Of a stretch of 64,000 nucleotides of DNA, positions 25,512 to 35,802 are shown piece after piece (the first letter of the stretch is position 1; each line of letters opens with the position of its first letter). Both the position numbers and the translations under genes were made by a program. The DNA comes from Arcobacter sp. F2176 (GTDB taxonomy: Bacteria > Campylobacterota > Campylobacteria > Campylobacterales > Arcobacteraceae): positions 302,422 to 366,421 of the forward strand of contig NZ_PDJV01000001.1 in assembly GCF_004116465.1 (NCBI RefSeq). Direction: 5' to 3'. Below the pieces are notes generated by a model. That model ran no database searches. It was not told the origin of the DNA and worked only from the letters and a program-made list of their open reading frames with translations.

Positions 25512-26660
25512 ATGGAAGACTTTAGTTATTGTAATCCAACTCAAGTAGAATTTGGAAAAGATAAAGAAAAAAAAATTGGTGAATATATTAATTCAAAAGA
25601 TGTTAAAAAAGTACTTATATGTTATGGAAGTCAAAGAATAAAAAAAGATGCTTTGTATGACACTGTTGTAAATAGTTTGAAAGAAAATGGTATTGAGTAT
25701 ATTGATTTTGGTGGGATTATTAGTAACCCCACTTTATCAAAAGTAAATGAAGGTATAAAAATTACTAAAGAAAGTTCTATTGATGGTATTTTAGCTATTG
25801 GTGGAGGCTCTGTTCTTGATAGTGCTAAAGCAATCGCCGCAGGAACTTTTTATGATGGAGATGTTTGGGATTTTTTTATAAAAAAAGAAGTTATTAAAAA
25901 GGCTTTACCTGTATTTGATATTATGACATTAGCAGCAACGGGTAGTGAAATGAACTGTTTTGCTGTGATTACAAATGAAGAGACAAAAGAAAAGTATTCA
26001 ATTTTTTCTTCACATGTTTACCCAAAAGTATCAGTTATAAATCCATTACTTATGCAATCAATTTCAAAAGAATACTTAGTATATTCAGCAGCTGATATCA
26101 TAGCTCATAGTATAGAAGGATATTTTACTGCAAGTGCTCAACCAACTTTTTTAAATAGACAAATAGAATCTATAATTAAAACAGTTATAGAAACAACAGA
26201 AATTTTAATAGATAATCCAAAGGATGATAAAATAAGAGGTGAATTTGCATGGGCAGCAACTAATGCACTAAATGGTACTACATTTTTAGGAACAGCTGGA
26301 TATACCTTTCCTAATCACATGATTGAGCATACTTTATCTGCACTTCATAATGTGCCTCATGGAGCAGGATTGTCTGTTGTTATGCCAGCATGGATGAAAT
26401 GGTATTATAAAAGAAATGAAAACCAATTTACTAGATTTGCAAAAGAAATTTTTGGTTTATCAACTGCAATTGAAGGCATCGAAGCCTTAGAAAATTGGTT
26501 TAATAAAATTGGAACTCCTACCAAATTAAGTCAACTAAATATTAAAGAATCTGATTTAGAGAAAATCATAGAAAACACTAATAAAAGTGCAGAACATTTT
26601 GGCCTTGGCGATATTTATACAAAAGAAGCATTAAATAAAATAATGTCTACTGCATTATAA
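25512..26660 (+). CDS. Iron-containing alcohol dehydrogenase (YqhD/BdhA-like)
   Basis: 382-residue group III alcohol dehydrogenase. The nucleotide loop is GGGSVLDSAKAIA; the metal ligands are in SAADIIAHSIEGYF (Asp and His), FPNHMIEHTLSALHNVPHGAG (His residues). Closest in style to NAD(P)H-dependent butanol dehydrogenase or YqhD aldehyde reductases (start YCNPTQVEFGKDKEKKIG). Substrate is not identifiable. A TAGGAG ribosome binding site precedes the ATG; it is a single-gene unit. Confidence 0.92.
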   Translation: MEDFSYCNPTQVEFGKDKEKKIGEYINSKDVKKVLICYGSQRIKKDALYDTVVNSLKENGIEYIDFGGIISNPTLSKVNEGIKITKESSIDGILAIGGGSVLDSAKAIAAGTFYDGDVWDFFIKKEVIKKALPVFDIMTLAATGSEMNCFAVITNEETKEKYSIFSSHVYPKVSVINPLLMQSISKEYLVYSAADIIAHSIEGYFTASAQPTFLNRQIESIIKTVIETTEILIDNPKDDKIRGEFAWAATNALNGTTFLGTAGYTFPNHMIEHTLSALHNVPHGAGLSVVMPAWMKWYYKRNENQFTRFAKEIFGLSTAIEGIEALENWFNKIGTPTKLSQLNIKESDLEKIIENTNKSAEHFGLGDIYTKEALNKIMSTAL

Positions 26661-26666
26661 AAAAGG

Positions 26667-26688
26667 GGAAGGGATAATATTCCTTTCC
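26667..26688 (+). terminator. Weak terminator after the alcohol dehydrogenase gene
   Basis: Stem GGAAGGGA / TCCTTTCC with one G-U pair and a TAATAT loop, 7 bases past the stop; the tail AAAATTTTCACC is only moderately U-rich. Confidence 0.4.
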
Positions 26689-26750
26689 AAAATTTTCACC
26701 TAAATACTTTTAATTAAATTGAGTTTATAATTTATTTGAGTCAGAATAGA

Positions 26751-26954
26751 CTATAAGTCTAACTTTATAGTGTTGTCTTTTAAGATTTTATATTTAATGC
26801 TATTTTCGTGTAGTACATTAATGATTTTTTTTACTTCATCCATAAGTGAATTAATATCAGTTTTAAAGTAATTACTGATTTGGAAACATTCTTTTGCGTA
26901 GCTGTATTTATAAATGTCACAGTCTAAAAATTCTAAGATTTTTTTGTCTAACAT
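26751..26954 (-). CDS. Small unrecognised protein
   Basis: 67-residue soluble protein beginning MLDKKILEFLDCDIYKYSYA, with AAAGGAGTT nine bases before the ATG. A strong ribosome binding site and non-repetitive sequence favour a real gene. The predicted alternating helix-strand content and length could suit a small HTH-like regulator, but I recognise no family. It stands alone between two hairpins. Confidence 0.5.
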   Translation of the reverse strand: MLDKKILEFLDCDIYKYSYAKECFQISNYFKTDINSLMDEVKKIINVLHENSIKYKILKDNTIKLDL

Positions 26955-27123
26955 GAATAACTCCTTTTTTGATTTTTTACTATTTAATTTTAATACAATA
27001 ACAAAAAGAAAGCAAATTTTTTAATTAATTTTCAAGATATATTTTGATTTTTATATTTATATTCTGTTAATAATATAGCAAATAAGTAGAAGTTATGTAT
27101 AAAGTATTATATTTTTTACATAA

Positions 27124-27172
27124 TTTAACCTTTTTTGATTTTATAAAACTTATAATAATCAAAAAGGTTAAA
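27124..27172. terminator. Hairpin downstream of the chemoreceptor gene
   Basis: Near-perfect inverted repeat TTTAACCTTTTTTGATT / AATCAAAAAGGTTAAA (one extra T in the left arm) with a 16-base loop, 15 bases past the chemoreceptor stop. Probable terminator; the U-tract on the minus strand is poor. Confidence 0.5.
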
Positions 27173-27187
27173 TATTATTTTTTAAGT

Positions 27188-29731
27188 CTAATTGTTTTTA
27201 CAATTTTCTTCTCTTATAGTATTAAGAGATTCAAATACTATATTAATATTATTTTCTACTGATTCAGTTACTTCAAAAATCTCATCATTAGATGCACCTT
27301 TAGCATATAAGTCTACTGTTTTTTGTACAAGTTCATGAACATGTTTATGAGCTTCTTTTAAATTAGCCCAATCTTTTGTCTGATTAAAAGTAGTATCTTC
27401 ATGTTCATCAATCCATTTTCCAAGATTACATTCATGATGGGTTTTAACTTTAAAATTATTACCTTTTCTGCACTCTGAAAAATTAATATTTTTAAATACC
27501 AAATGGTCAGATTTTAATTTATTTACATCAAATATAAGGTTTTCATCACATATTCTTTTGCTAGCATTTTTGTCAAAGCTAGTTCTATTTATAGCATTTT
27601 GCAATTGTGAAGCAAGGTCTGATGTCACTTTTGACATCTCATTTATTGATGTTGCTAAAGCTGCATTTTGTTGTGTTGCTTGATCTAAAGAGTTAACAGT
27701 ATCACTTATTTGACTCATAGCTGATTCTTGCTCTTTTGTTGCAGTTGCTACATCTTCAATAAGTTCTATTGTATAAGTTATGCTCTCATTTAATTGATTA
27801 TAACCAGTAATCATCTGATTTGAAATATCTTTACTTTGACTTGCTTTTAAAGTTGCATCTTCCACTAAAGTTTTTATCTCTTTTGCTGCTTCTGCACTTC
27901 TAGAAGCTAAGTTTCTAACCTCTTGTGCAACTACTGCAAAACCTTTTCCAGCCTCACCCGCAGTTGCTGCTTCTACTGCTGCATTTAGACTTAAAATATT
28001 TGTTTGAAAAGCTATTTGATCAATTATAGAAATTGATTCATTAATCGCACTTACTTTAGAACTTAACTCTTCCATTGCTGCAGCTGTTTTAAAAGCAAGT
28101 TGTTTCCCATTCTCATTTGATTCACTTACATTTTTTGTATATTGTGACATTTTAGTTGCTGTTTCACTACTACTTTGAATAGTTGAAGATATCTCTTGAA
28201 TAGCAGCTGCTGTTTCTTCTAAAGAAGCTGCTTGTTCATTTGAAGAAGTACTAAGTTTACTTGATGCACTTGATAATTCAAAAGCACTTGATGTTAATTT
28301 ATTATTTGCATTATCAATTAAACACATTACTTCATTGATTGTTGATTGAGTTACTTTTATTCCATCAAAAATAGAACTAAGAGTTCCTGTTAGTTTTACA
28401 TCTGGTATTTGTGAATCATAATTAGCATGTGAAAGATTAATCAAAACATCAGAAACCATCAATAAATTAGTTTGAAATACACCAATCATTGAGTTTACTT
28501 CATCTACAAGCTTATTAACTGATGTTGAGTGAGCTTTTGTTAATACTCTTTCATTTAATAAACCTTTATTAACTTTTTCGATGATTAAATTAGTTTCATC
28601 AATTACTTTAATATCAAGTTTATTACCCCTATCTAAATCGTCTAAGTAGTTATTGAAACTAGTTACAACACTTCCAATTTCATCATTTGATTTAACTTCT
28701 ATTCTTGTTGTTTCATTTGTAGTATGATTAACTAAACTATCAATAGAATTTTTTAAATTACTTATAGGAGAAAGAACAGTATATTTTAAAGTAAAATAAC
28801 TTCCTATCATTGATAAAAATAAAGAAATAAACAATAAAAGTAAAGCTTGCCAAATAATATCAGAAGCTCCATCTATTGATACATTAACTACATCATGTTT
28901 TCTACCAAGTAAAGCTATTCCTAAATCTTTGCCTTTGAAATCCTTTATTTGACTAAAAGTATAAAAATACTTTGAGTCATCATAATAACCATTTTTAAGA
29001 AGTTTGTTAAAATCTATATTTTTAGAATCTTTATAAAATTCTTCATTTAAGAATTTTTGAGAAACTATGTAATTACTTATTTTTTGTAATTTCGAAGTAT
29101 CTGCAACTGCTAATTTTGAGTCCATAAGTAAAATGAAAGCATCACCATTTTTATCAAAAGCTTTTGCAACAGAGTTAATACCCTGCATAAATTCTAATGA
29201 ACCAACATGTTCATTATCTTTTGTAAAAATAGGAACAACAGATCTTATGCTTAGACCAGCTTTCCCTACTTCTAAAGTATTTACAACTTTTTTATTTTTA
29301 TTTACTTCGACAACACTATCTCTAAAAGAAGATAAGTCGTCTCCAAATTTATTTGGAACCCAAGATCTTACAAAAGATTTATTATCTTTTGTATGAATAT
29401 GTACCTTTATATTTTTAAAAGGTGTTGATTCTTTCATCTTTTTTGATAGACTTGATAAGGCACTTATTGCTAATTCTCGATTATTATCAATAAGTGACTG
29501 TTGAATCATAGAATCATTTGCTATTGATATCGCATTTGAAATACCAACTTCTAACTTTCCTTCAATTTTTAAATCAGAGGTTTGTCTCAAATCACTTATG
29601 GTCGTATTAAGTACATCATCTTTTATAGAGTTTTTCTTTATATTCAAGATGAAGAAACTAATACTAATCATAATAATAGCTAATCCAATCGTCATAAATA
29701 AGAATTTTTTTGAAATTGTCAACTTATTCAT
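27188..29731 (-). CDS. Methyl-accepting chemotaxis protein with dCache-like sensor and CZB domain
   Basis: 847-residue chemoreceptor. An N-terminal membrane span (about 11-28) is followed by a periplasmic region of about 260 residues that resembles the dCache_3 double sensor ([20 protein letters not shown]), a second span (about 291-315), a HAMP region, and a methyl-accepting domain with the invariant hairpin tip ([40 protein letters not shown]). The C-terminus adds a CZB zinc-binding domain with [16 protein letters not shown] domains sense hypochlorite or zinc. Ligand of the periplasmic sensor is unknown. Confidence 0.93.
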   Translation of the reverse strand: MNKLTISKKFLFMTIGLAIIMISISFFILNIKKNSIKDDVLNTTISDLRQTSDLKIEGKLEVGISNAISIANDSMIQQSLIDNNRELAISALSSLSKKMKESTPFKNIKVHIHTKDNKSFVRSWVPNKFGDDLSSFRDSVVEVNKNKKVVNTLEVGKAGLSIRSVVPIFTKDNEHVGSLEFMQGINSVAKAFDKNGDAFILLMDSKLAVADTSKLQKISNYIVSQKFLNEEFYKDSKNIDFNKLLKNGYYDDSKYFYTFSQIKDFKGKDLGIALLGRKHDVVNVSIDGASDIIWQALLLLFISLFLSMIGSYFTLKYTVLSPISNLKNSIDSLVNHTTNETTRIEVKSNDEIGSVVTSFNNYLDDLDRGNKLDIKVIDETNLIIEKVNKGLLNERVLTKAHSTSVNKLVDEVNSMIGVFQTNLLMVSDVLINLSHANYDSQIPDVKLTGTLSSIFDGIKVTQSTINEVMCLIDNANNKLTSSAFELSSASSKLSTSSNEQAASLEETAAAIQEISSTIQSSSETATKMSQYTKNVSESNENGKQLAFKTAAAMEELSSKVSAINESISIIDQIAFQTNILSLNAAVEAATAGEAGKGFAVVAQEVRNLASRSAEAAKEIKTLVEDATLKASQSKDISNQMITGYNQLNESITYTIELIEDVATATKEQESAMSQISDTVNSLDQATQQNAALATSINEMSKVTSDLASQLQNAINRTSFDKNASKRICDENLIFDVNKLKSDHLVFKNINFSECRKGNNFKVKTHHECNLGKWIDEHEDTTFNQTKDWANLKEAHKHVHELVQKTVDLYAKGASNDEIFEVTESVENNINIVFESLNTIREENCKNN

Positions 29732-29866
29732 TATTATACTTCCTTTAAAAAATTATTTATTTGGATTGTACACTTTTTAATAATAATTATTACTTATAAT
29801 ACTAACTAATAATTTTAATTTTTTAAATTCTTTTTAAGTTTTTTTCAATAATAATCTCTTATATTA

Positions 29867-30886
29867 TTATCCCATTGGATATAAAATATCACTTTGAATT
29901 GTTTTGATTTCTTCTAAAGTATTATTATCTAAAACAATATCTAATGCTTTTAAGGAATCATCTAATTGTACTAGTTCTCTTGCACCTATAATAGTTGAAG
30001 CGACAAAATCATGTTGTTTTGACCAAGCAACTGCAAGTGTTACTGGACTTATACCAAGTTTTTTCGCTAAATCCATATATTTGGCAGTTGCAGCCATAGT
30101 TTTGTCATTTACAAATCTATTTGCCATAGCTTGCACTCTTTTACTTTTATTTTGAATATAAGAAGAAAATCTAGCTCCTTCAGGATAAAATCCTGCATTA
30201 TATTTTCCACTTAAAACCCCACCAGCCATTGGAGAATAAGGAAGTAATGAAATTTGTTCTTTTCTACAAATCGTACTTAGTTCATCTAAAAATCTTGGAT
30301 TGAGAAGTGAAAAGTTATTTTGAATAGATTCAAATCTTGCTATATTGTTATATTTTGAAGCTTCATTTGCTTTTGTTAAGCCGTAAGCACTATCATTAGA
30401 AGTTCCTATATATCTTACTTTTCCTTCTTTAACTAACTCATCAAAAGCTTTTAAAGACTCTTCAATAGGTACAATAGTATCTGGCCAATGCATTTGATAA
30501 AGATCTATATAATCAGTTTGAAGTCTTTTTAAACTTCCTTCTATAGCTTTTTTAATATGAAAAGAATCAATTGCTGTTAAACCATGTCTTGTAGGTGGGA
30601 CAAACCAACCAGAAGCTGCTCCTGCAACTTTTGAAGCTAAGATAACAGAATCCCTAGGTTTTGTTTTTAACCATTCCCCTACTATCTCTTCAGTTAATCC
30701 ACCTAAATCAGCGGTTGGTGGCACAGGATATATTTCTGCTGTATCAAAAAAGTTTATTCCACTTTCATAAGCTTTATCCATGATTTTAAAAGCTTCTTCT
30801 TTATTAGTAGTTGTACCAAAAGTCATAGTTCCTAAACAAATATCAGTTACTCTAAGTCCTGTTTTTCCAATGTATTTATAATTCAT
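29867..30886 (-). CDS. Aldo/keto reductase
   Basis: 339-residue NADPH-dependent oxidoreductase with a TIM-barrel fold. It starts MNYKYIGKTGLRVTDICLGT and has the tetrad regions INFFDTAEIYP (Asp, Tyr), VILASKVAG (Lys) and LYQMHWPD (His). It resembles the YghZ/Tas-type group of general aldehyde reductases. Substrate unknown. Single-gene unit. Confidence 0.92.
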   Translation of the reverse strand: MNYKYIGKTGLRVTDICLGTMTFGTTTNKEEAFKIMDKAYESGINFFDTAEIYPVPPTADLGGLTEEIVGEWLKTKPRDSVILASKVAGAASGWFVPPTRHGLTAIDSFHIKKAIEGSLKRLQTDYIDLYQMHWPDTIVPIEESLKAFDELVKEGKVRYIGTSNDSAYGLTKANEASKYNNIARFESIQNNFSLLNPRFLDELSTICRKEQISLLPYSPMAGGVLSGKYNAGFYPEGARFSSYIQNKSKRVQAMANRFVNDKTMAATAKYMDLAKKLGISPVTLAVAWSKQHDFVASTIIGARELVQLDDSLKALDIVLDNNTLEEIKTIQSDILYPMG

Positions 30887-30933
30887 AGTAATACCTTTTA
30901 AAATTTTAAACTATTATATTACCATTAAAATTA

Positions 30934-31905
30934 CTATTCCATTATACATATCTCATTTTTAACAATATCTTTGATAGTATTTATCGCTACAATGCCTACA
31001 ACACAAGTAGTACAAACAATGAAAAAATATGATAAATAATAATAAATAATCTCTTTGTTTATAGAATAAAGTAACAATGTAGAAATTGTCATAGAAGCAA
31101 GAGGAAAAGTAAATGCCCACCATGAGATAAAAAACTTTATTTTTAAAAAATTTTTATACATAAAAAAAAGTAATAAAGTAAAAAATAGTCCTAAATTGAA
31201 TAATACAATAGAAAAGACATCTAAACTACTAGTCAATTTATAATAGGCTAAAAATCCTACACTAGGAGGAGCTATAAGTATAAAAAGTGTTGGCATAAAC
31301 TTCTGAGTAAATTTGTCATGAAAAATGATTCTATTTAGTATTATAGAAAACATGATTATCCAGAAAAAAATCCCAATAGAGAAAAAATACATTAAAACAT
31401 TTTCACTAAGAAAATCAATTCCTGCAATAGGAATTACTAAATTTCCAATAATAGGGATAAACCAAGCTGGACTTGAGTGTTTTATATTTAAAGGTGTATT
31501 TATCCAAAACTTGAAAGTATAAAATGTAAAAAATAGTTGTAAAACTGTTCCAATAGTAAATAAACTATGTGAAACTTGAATATTAAAAGGTTTAAATAAC
31601 ATAGATACAAGAATAAAAGATATAGAAATAGCTGTAAAAAAGTTTATTCTAGTGGGATGTGAAAATTCTGCTTTAACTTCTTCATCATATTTCATCATTT
31701 TTATAAAATATATAATTAATATTATAAAAAAAATTATAATTGTAAAAAATGAAAATATTTCATAAAATATTTTGTTTATTCCTAAAACTTCATTTGCTTT
31801 GCTATAAACTAAACTTAGTCCCGATAAACCCATAATAATGGCAAACATTGTTACAGGAAAAGACTTCAATCTGTTTGGAACAAATTTTATAGTTTCATTA
31901 TCCAT
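30934..31905 (-). CDS. SLAC1/TehA-type anion channel family protein
   Basis: 323 residues with about ten hydrophobic helices, matching the tellurite-resistance/dicarboxylate (TDT) family: LKSFPVTMFAIIMGLSGLSL at the start and HSSPAWFIPIIGNLVIPIAG mid-protein, with the Phe-rich pore-helix pattern. Members are anion channels, C4-dicarboxylate or sulfite exporters. Given the sox genes elsewhere in the window, sulfite export is conceivable but unsupported. Confidence 0.85.
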   Translation of the reverse strand: MDNETIKFVPNRLKSFPVTMFAIIMGLSGLSLVYSKANEVLGINKIFYEIFSFFTIIIFFIILIIYFIKMMKYDEEVKAEFSHPTRINFFTAISISFILVSMLFKPFNIQVSHSLFTIGTVLQLFFTFYTFKFWINTPLNIKHSSPAWFIPIIGNLVIPIAGIDFLSENVLMYFFSIGIFFWIIMFSIILNRIIFHDKFTQKFMPTLFILIAPPSVGFLAYYKLTSSLDVFSIVLFNLGLFFTLLLFFMYKNFLKIKFFISWWAFTFPLASMTISTLLLYSINKEIIYYYLSYFFIVCTTCVVGIVAINTIKDIVKNEICIME

Positions 31906-31936
31906 TTTTAGCTACCCTTCTTTTTAAGGAATGATT

Positions 31937-32149
31937 ATGGCAAAGAAAAAAGAGATTATAGATTTTCGAAATAAAGATATAACTTATAATATAGAAGGTA
32001 TAAAATACAAAGTTTTACTTCTAAATAAAGCTAATATGAATGTTGAATTATCTTGTTTTGAAAAAGAAAAACTTACACAAAATAAAACAATCCCTTTCGC
32101 TCATCTTCCAAAATCTATTAAGTCCTTAATAAAACCAAATAACAAATAA
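31937..32149 (+). CDS. Small basic unrecognised protein
   Basis: 70 residues starting MAKKKEIIDFRNKDITYNIE. The frame opens at an ATG at 31931, but AAGGA ends right before it, so the ATG at 31937 is better spaced. Lys-rich, with an N-terminal half that could form two beta strands. Unknown family; divergent from the SLAC1-like gene. Confidence 0.5.
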   Translation: MAKKKEIIDFRNKDITYNIEGIKYKVLLLNKANMNVELSCFEKEKLTQNKTIPFAHLPKSIKSLIKPNNK

Positions 32150-32192
32150 TTATAATATAATTATAAGATTATTACAAGGTTATTACAAATAG

Positions 32193-32933
32193 TCATTTAA
32201 TAATAAGAATGATTATTAAAAAAAGTTCAGATAGCTCTAAAATTGTACCTAATGCATCACCATTTAAAAAACCTACATTTTTTCTTATAAATAGCGCAAT
32301 TAAATATGAAAAAATAAAAGCAAAAAGAGTAAGAGATAAAGTTTTAAATCCCACGAGTATAATATTTGTCAAAGTAAAAACTAAAAGTGCTACAAAAAAA
32401 ATATTTGTAGAGAGTGAGTTTTTAAGTTGATTTACAAATGAAGATTTAAATTCAAAGTTTTTAATCACAAACAAAAGCATCAATCTACTTATGACTATAA
32501 TTGATACGAACTCTAGAAGATAGCCATTTAAAAACAGATATACAATCCCAGCAATTTTTAAAGTAAAAAAAGCAAAAGCATACAAAACTCCCATGGCACC
32601 AATAGTTGGTTCTTTGATAACTTCATAGGCATCTTTCCCACTATGTTTTGCATAAATAGCATCTACCACATCTATGATAGCTTCTGTATGAATAAATCCA
32701 TAAAGAATCATATAAAACACAGCACATATAATAGCTCCAAACCAAGATAAATCAGATAAAAAATGGTATAAAACAAGAGTAATAAAACCAAGTATTAATC
32801 CAATTAGAGGAAAAGAAAAAAGCATAAAAGATAAAATCTCTTTTTTTGATAAGTCATCATCTTCTTTAAACTTCACAGGAAGTATTGTAAAATAGCTAAG
32901 AGCAAATTTAAAACCTAAGATAAAATTATTCAT
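32193..32933 (-). CDS. cobS: CobS adenosylcobinamide-GDP ribazoletransferase
   Basis: 246-residue inner-membrane cobalamin synthase joining GDP-activated adenosylcobinamide to alpha-ribazole. It is polytopic, starting with FALSYFTILPVKF and carrying YGFIHTEAIIDVVDAIYAKHSG (the DG/D-x2-D-like active region) and the ending FLNGDALGTILELSELF. It overlaps cobQ by 8 bases and is the last gene of the minus-strand run from bluB. Confidence 0.94.
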   Translation of the reverse strand: MNNFILGFKFALSYFTILPVKFKEDDDLSKKEILSFMLFSFPLIGLILGFITLVLYHFLSDLSWFGAIICAVFYMILYGFIHTEAIIDVVDAIYAKHSGKDAYEVIKEPTIGAMGVLYAFAFFTLKIAGIVYLFLNGYLLEFVSIIVISRLMLLFVIKNFEFKSSFVNQLKNSLSTNIFFVALLVFTLTNIILVGFKTLSLTLFAFIFSYLIALFIRKNVGFLNGDALGTILELSELFLIIILIIK

Positions 32934-34320
32934 TTATATTTTCCAATATTTTATTTACATCAAGTCTATTTCTCATATTTGAAATAAAACTATCAATTGT
33001 ATCTTTTTTATATACTTTAAAATCAAACTCTTTATAATCACTATTTATAGTTTTAAATAGTTTTGATCTAATATTATCATTGTCAAAAATAGCATGGATA
33101 AAAGTACCTTTTATATTATCTGTTTCATATGATATTTCATATTTTTTTGAAACTCCGTGGTGTATTTCAAAACCTTCAATTTCACAATCAAAGATTTTAT
33201 AACTAGCTTTTTTAAGAACTTTCTCTTTTTCAAAGATTATCTCATCATCAATAAAACCAAAACCCTCTTCTATACAAGCTTCACTATTTTCCAATGCATA
33301 CTTATCATCAAGTGTTTTAAACATCATCTCATAACCACCACAAAGTCCTAAAATAGTTTTTTTATACTCTTTTATCTTTTTAAATAAACCATTTGATTTA
33401 AGCCATTTTAGGTCTTTTATCACTAATTTTGAACCTGGTAGTATTATCATATCAAACTTATCAAGGGAGATATTGTTTTCTATAAACTCTAAGTTTATAT
33501 TACTATCAGCAATCAAAGGTTCGAAGTCATTGTAATTGCTCATATAAGGATATGAAATAACCCCTACTCTTATAATACTATCTTTGCTATTTTGAGCATA
33601 ATTTTTCAAACTTTGTGAATCTTCAAAACCTAGATTAAATGGCACATAAGGAAGCACTCCAAGAACTGGTATTTTAAAATCATTTTCTATGATTTTTATG
33701 CCCTCATCAAAAAGGGATAAATCCCCACGAAACTTATTTACAATCACACCTATTACATTTTTTTGTAACTCTTTTGGAAGAAGATTATAAACCCCATAAA
33801 TAGAAGCAAAAACTCCACCCTTTTCAATATCTGCTACAAGTATGATTTTTGTATTGTATTTTGTGGCAATATAAATATTTGATAAGTCTTTATCCATAAG
33901 ATTAAGTTCCACAGGACTTCCCGCTCCCTCACAAACAAGACAATCATACTTTTCATCAAGATAAGAAAAACATCTATCAACAGCAGGCTTTAAAAGGTCT
34001 AAATCTTTATAATAAGTAAGCACATCCTTGCTAGCTAAGACTTGCCCCTCAACTATTACAGAAGCATTACTTCCTCTACCTGATTTTAATAGGACAGGAT
34101 TAAGATGATAAGAAGTAGGTACACCCAAAACCTGAGCTTGAAAATACTGAGCCACAGCAATCTCACTTCCATCATCACAAACATAAGCATTGTTTGATAC
34201 ATTTTGAGCTTTAAAAGGAGCAACTTTTACTCCTAAGTCTTGTAAAATCTTAGCTATTACAAAAGTAATAGTTGATTTGCCTGCATCACTTGATGTTCCA
34301 AAAATAGAGATATTATTCAT
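32926..34320 (-). CDS. cobQ: CobQ cobyric acid synthase
   Basis: 464-residue glutamine-dependent amidase that converts adenosylcobyrinate a,c-diamide to adenosylcobyric acid. N-terminal P-loop-like ISIFGTSSDAGKSTITFVIA and the APFKAQNVSNNAYVC motif are diagnostic; the C-terminal amidotransferase domain has the nucleophile in ILGLCGGYEMM and the late His in EGFEIHHGVSKK. It overlaps cobS and starts 1 base after the unknown gene at 34321. Confidence 0.95.
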   Translation of the reverse strand: MNNISIFGTSSDAGKSTITFVIAKILQDLGVKVAPFKAQNVSNNAYVCDDGSEIAVAQYFQAQVLGVPTSYHLNPVLLKSGRGSNASVIVEGQVLASKDVLTYYKDLDLLKPAVDRCFSYLDEKYDCLVCEGAGSPVELNLMDKDLSNIYIATKYNTKIILVADIEKGGVFASIYGVYNLLPKELQKNVIGVIVNKFRGDLSLFDEGIKIIENDFKIPVLGVLPYVPFNLGFEDSQSLKNYAQNSKDSIIRVGVISYPYMSNYNDFEPLIADSNINLEFIENNISLDKFDMIILPGSKLVIKDLKWLKSNGLFKKIKEYKKTILGLCGGYEMMFKTLDDKYALENSEACIEEGFGFIDDEIIFEKEKVLKKASYKIFDCEIEGFEIHHGVSKKYEISYETDNIKGTFIHAIFDNDNIRSKLFKTINSDYKEFDFKVYKKDTIDSFISNMRNRLDVNKILENINE

Positions 34321-35307
34321 CTAATTATTATCCTTGTAGTCAGATATGCTATTATTTGAGATATTATTAATAATTAATTTATCAAAAGGTCTTTTTAAAT
34401 TCTTCATACAAAAATCATTTATTTTATTTTTTGCAAATTCTACTACTTTTAATATTTCATCTGTATAGTAATCTTTATTTAAATTTTCAAACCAAAGGAT
34501 AAAATGAGCAAAAACTCTCAATTCCATTTCTTCAATATACGACTTCTCCGTTGGACAAATCTCTTCCATTATATATTCTACTATATAATATAAATACAAC
34601 ATAAGATAAGGTAATCTACTATATAAATAAGCCCATTGAGTTAATTTAGAATCCCAACCCGAAAAAATAAAGTTTACATTTAATTTTTCTGTTCTTATTG
34701 CCTCATGTTCTGTAAACAAATGCATAGCATGATTACAAATACCATCAAAATTATCATCACATTTTTTGTTGTATCTTAAATTTGTAAGATATAAAGAAGA
34801 AAATAAATCAGATAGTCCAAGTTTATTAAGTACAGTATTTATTCTTTTTTGATGTCCTTCAATTCCACCTGCATTACTCGGTCTTAACTTTAAAGGATTT
34901 TCAGACATACTTTCTCCAAATGTAAATTCATCAATAACTATTGATTCTAACAAATATAGAGTTTCTTGGATTGGCTTCCTTATCAACATATATGTAACAT
35001 TTAGTTTTGCTTTTTTTGATGAAATCAAAGCTTCATAAATACAATGTAATGTATCAGATAAAAGTGCTGGTAAAATAAAAGTTTTTAATACTTTATTTCG
35101 CTCTTCATATAATTTATATTTAGATAAAAAACTTAAAATATCTTCATCATCTGTAAGATTATTAGCAATTTCTTCTTTTAAAGCAAATTCATAATTAAAA
35201 ATATTTTCTTTTTCTCCATACACTAAAACATTTGCCAATATATCATGAATAAAAAAACATAATTCATGACCTGATTCAAATTCTCTTGGCAAAAAAACAT
35301 TTTTCAC
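34321..35307 (-). CDS. Unrecognised protein inside the cobalamin operon
   Basis: 328-residue soluble protein with no recognised family. It begins MKNVFLPREFESGHELCFFI, is mostly helical in appearance, has a MRKP-like LIRKPIQETLYLLESIVID stretch near the middle, a Cys/His-containing segment (KKCDDNFDGICNHAMHLF) and several aromatic-rich helices (AYLYSRLPYLMLYLYYIVEY). It fits exactly between cobQ and cobU with 0-base gaps on both sides, so it is cotranslated with cobalamin genes, yet nothing identifies a cobalamin role. Its spacing argues for being a long-standing operon member or a neat insertion. Confidence 0.7.
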   Translation of the reverse strand: MKNVFLPREFESGHELCFFIHDILANVLVYGEKENIFNYEFALKEEIANNLTDDEDILSFLSKYKLYEERNKVLKTFILPALLSDTLHCIYEALISSKKAKLNVTYMLIRKPIQETLYLLESIVIDEFTFGESMSENPLKLRPSNAGGIEGHQKRINTVLNKLGLSDLFSSLYLTNLRYNKKCDDNFDGICNHAMHLFTEHEAIRTEKLNVNFIFSGWDSKLTQWAYLYSRLPYLMLYLYYIVEYIMEEICPTEKSYIEEMELRVFAHFILWFENLNKDYYTDEILKVVEFAKNKINDFCMKNLKRPFDKLIINNISNNSISDYKDNN

Positions 35308-35802
35308 TTATTTCAACCTTTGAGCAAGTCCAAGTTTCACTTCATAAACTTCATCACAGATACTTGCTAACTTTTGTCCTATGATTCCACTTAGGTCTAC
35401 ATATTTACGGCTAACTTTTTCAAAAGGTATAACACCACTACTTACGTCATTTAGTACAAAAACTATATTTGCATTTATTGATGCTAGTTTTTCTATTTCT
35501 TCTAAAAGTTTTTCTTCTTCTTTTTCAAGTCCATTTAAAAGCCACATGGAGATACAATCTATCAAATAAGTATTATCATCTTTGATGACTTTTGATAAAT
35601 CAAATTTCTCTTCTATGGTTTCAAACTTATCTTTTCTTTGATTTTGATGTTTTAAAACCTTGTTTTGCATCTCTTTATCACCATAACTATTATCATAGGT
35701 TGCTATATAATATGGCTTTTTATTTTTTGAGAGTTCTATTGCTTTTGCTTCTGCAAGTTTACTTTTTCCTGATTTTTGTCCGCCGTAATATAGTATCTTC
35801 AT
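35308..35802 (-). CDS. cobU: CobU adenosylcobinamide kinase/guanylyltransferase
   Basis: 164-residue bifunctional enzyme that phosphorylates then guanylylates adenosylcobinamide. P-loop GGQKSGKSKLAEAKA at the N-terminus; KKPYYIATY and YLIDCISMWLLN (Walker B-like) follow; NDVSSGVIPFEKVSRKYVD is diagnostic. Slightly shorter than E. coli CobU. Its start overlaps the marC stop by one base. Confidence 0.93.
   Translation of the reverse strand: MKILYYGGQKSGKSKLAEAKAIELSKNKKPYYIATYDNSYGDKEMQNKVLKHQNQRKDKFETIEEKFDLSKVIKDDNTYLIDCISMWLLNGLEKEEEKLLEEIEKLASINANIVFVLNDVSSGVIPFEKVSRKYVDLSGIIGQKLASICDEVYEVKLGLAQRLK

Noticed and set aside
33516..33530. GGTTCGAA, a T-loop-like string
   Set aside because: Lies inside cobQ and no acceptor stem, D-arm or anticodon arm can be built around it. 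No tRNA was found in the window.
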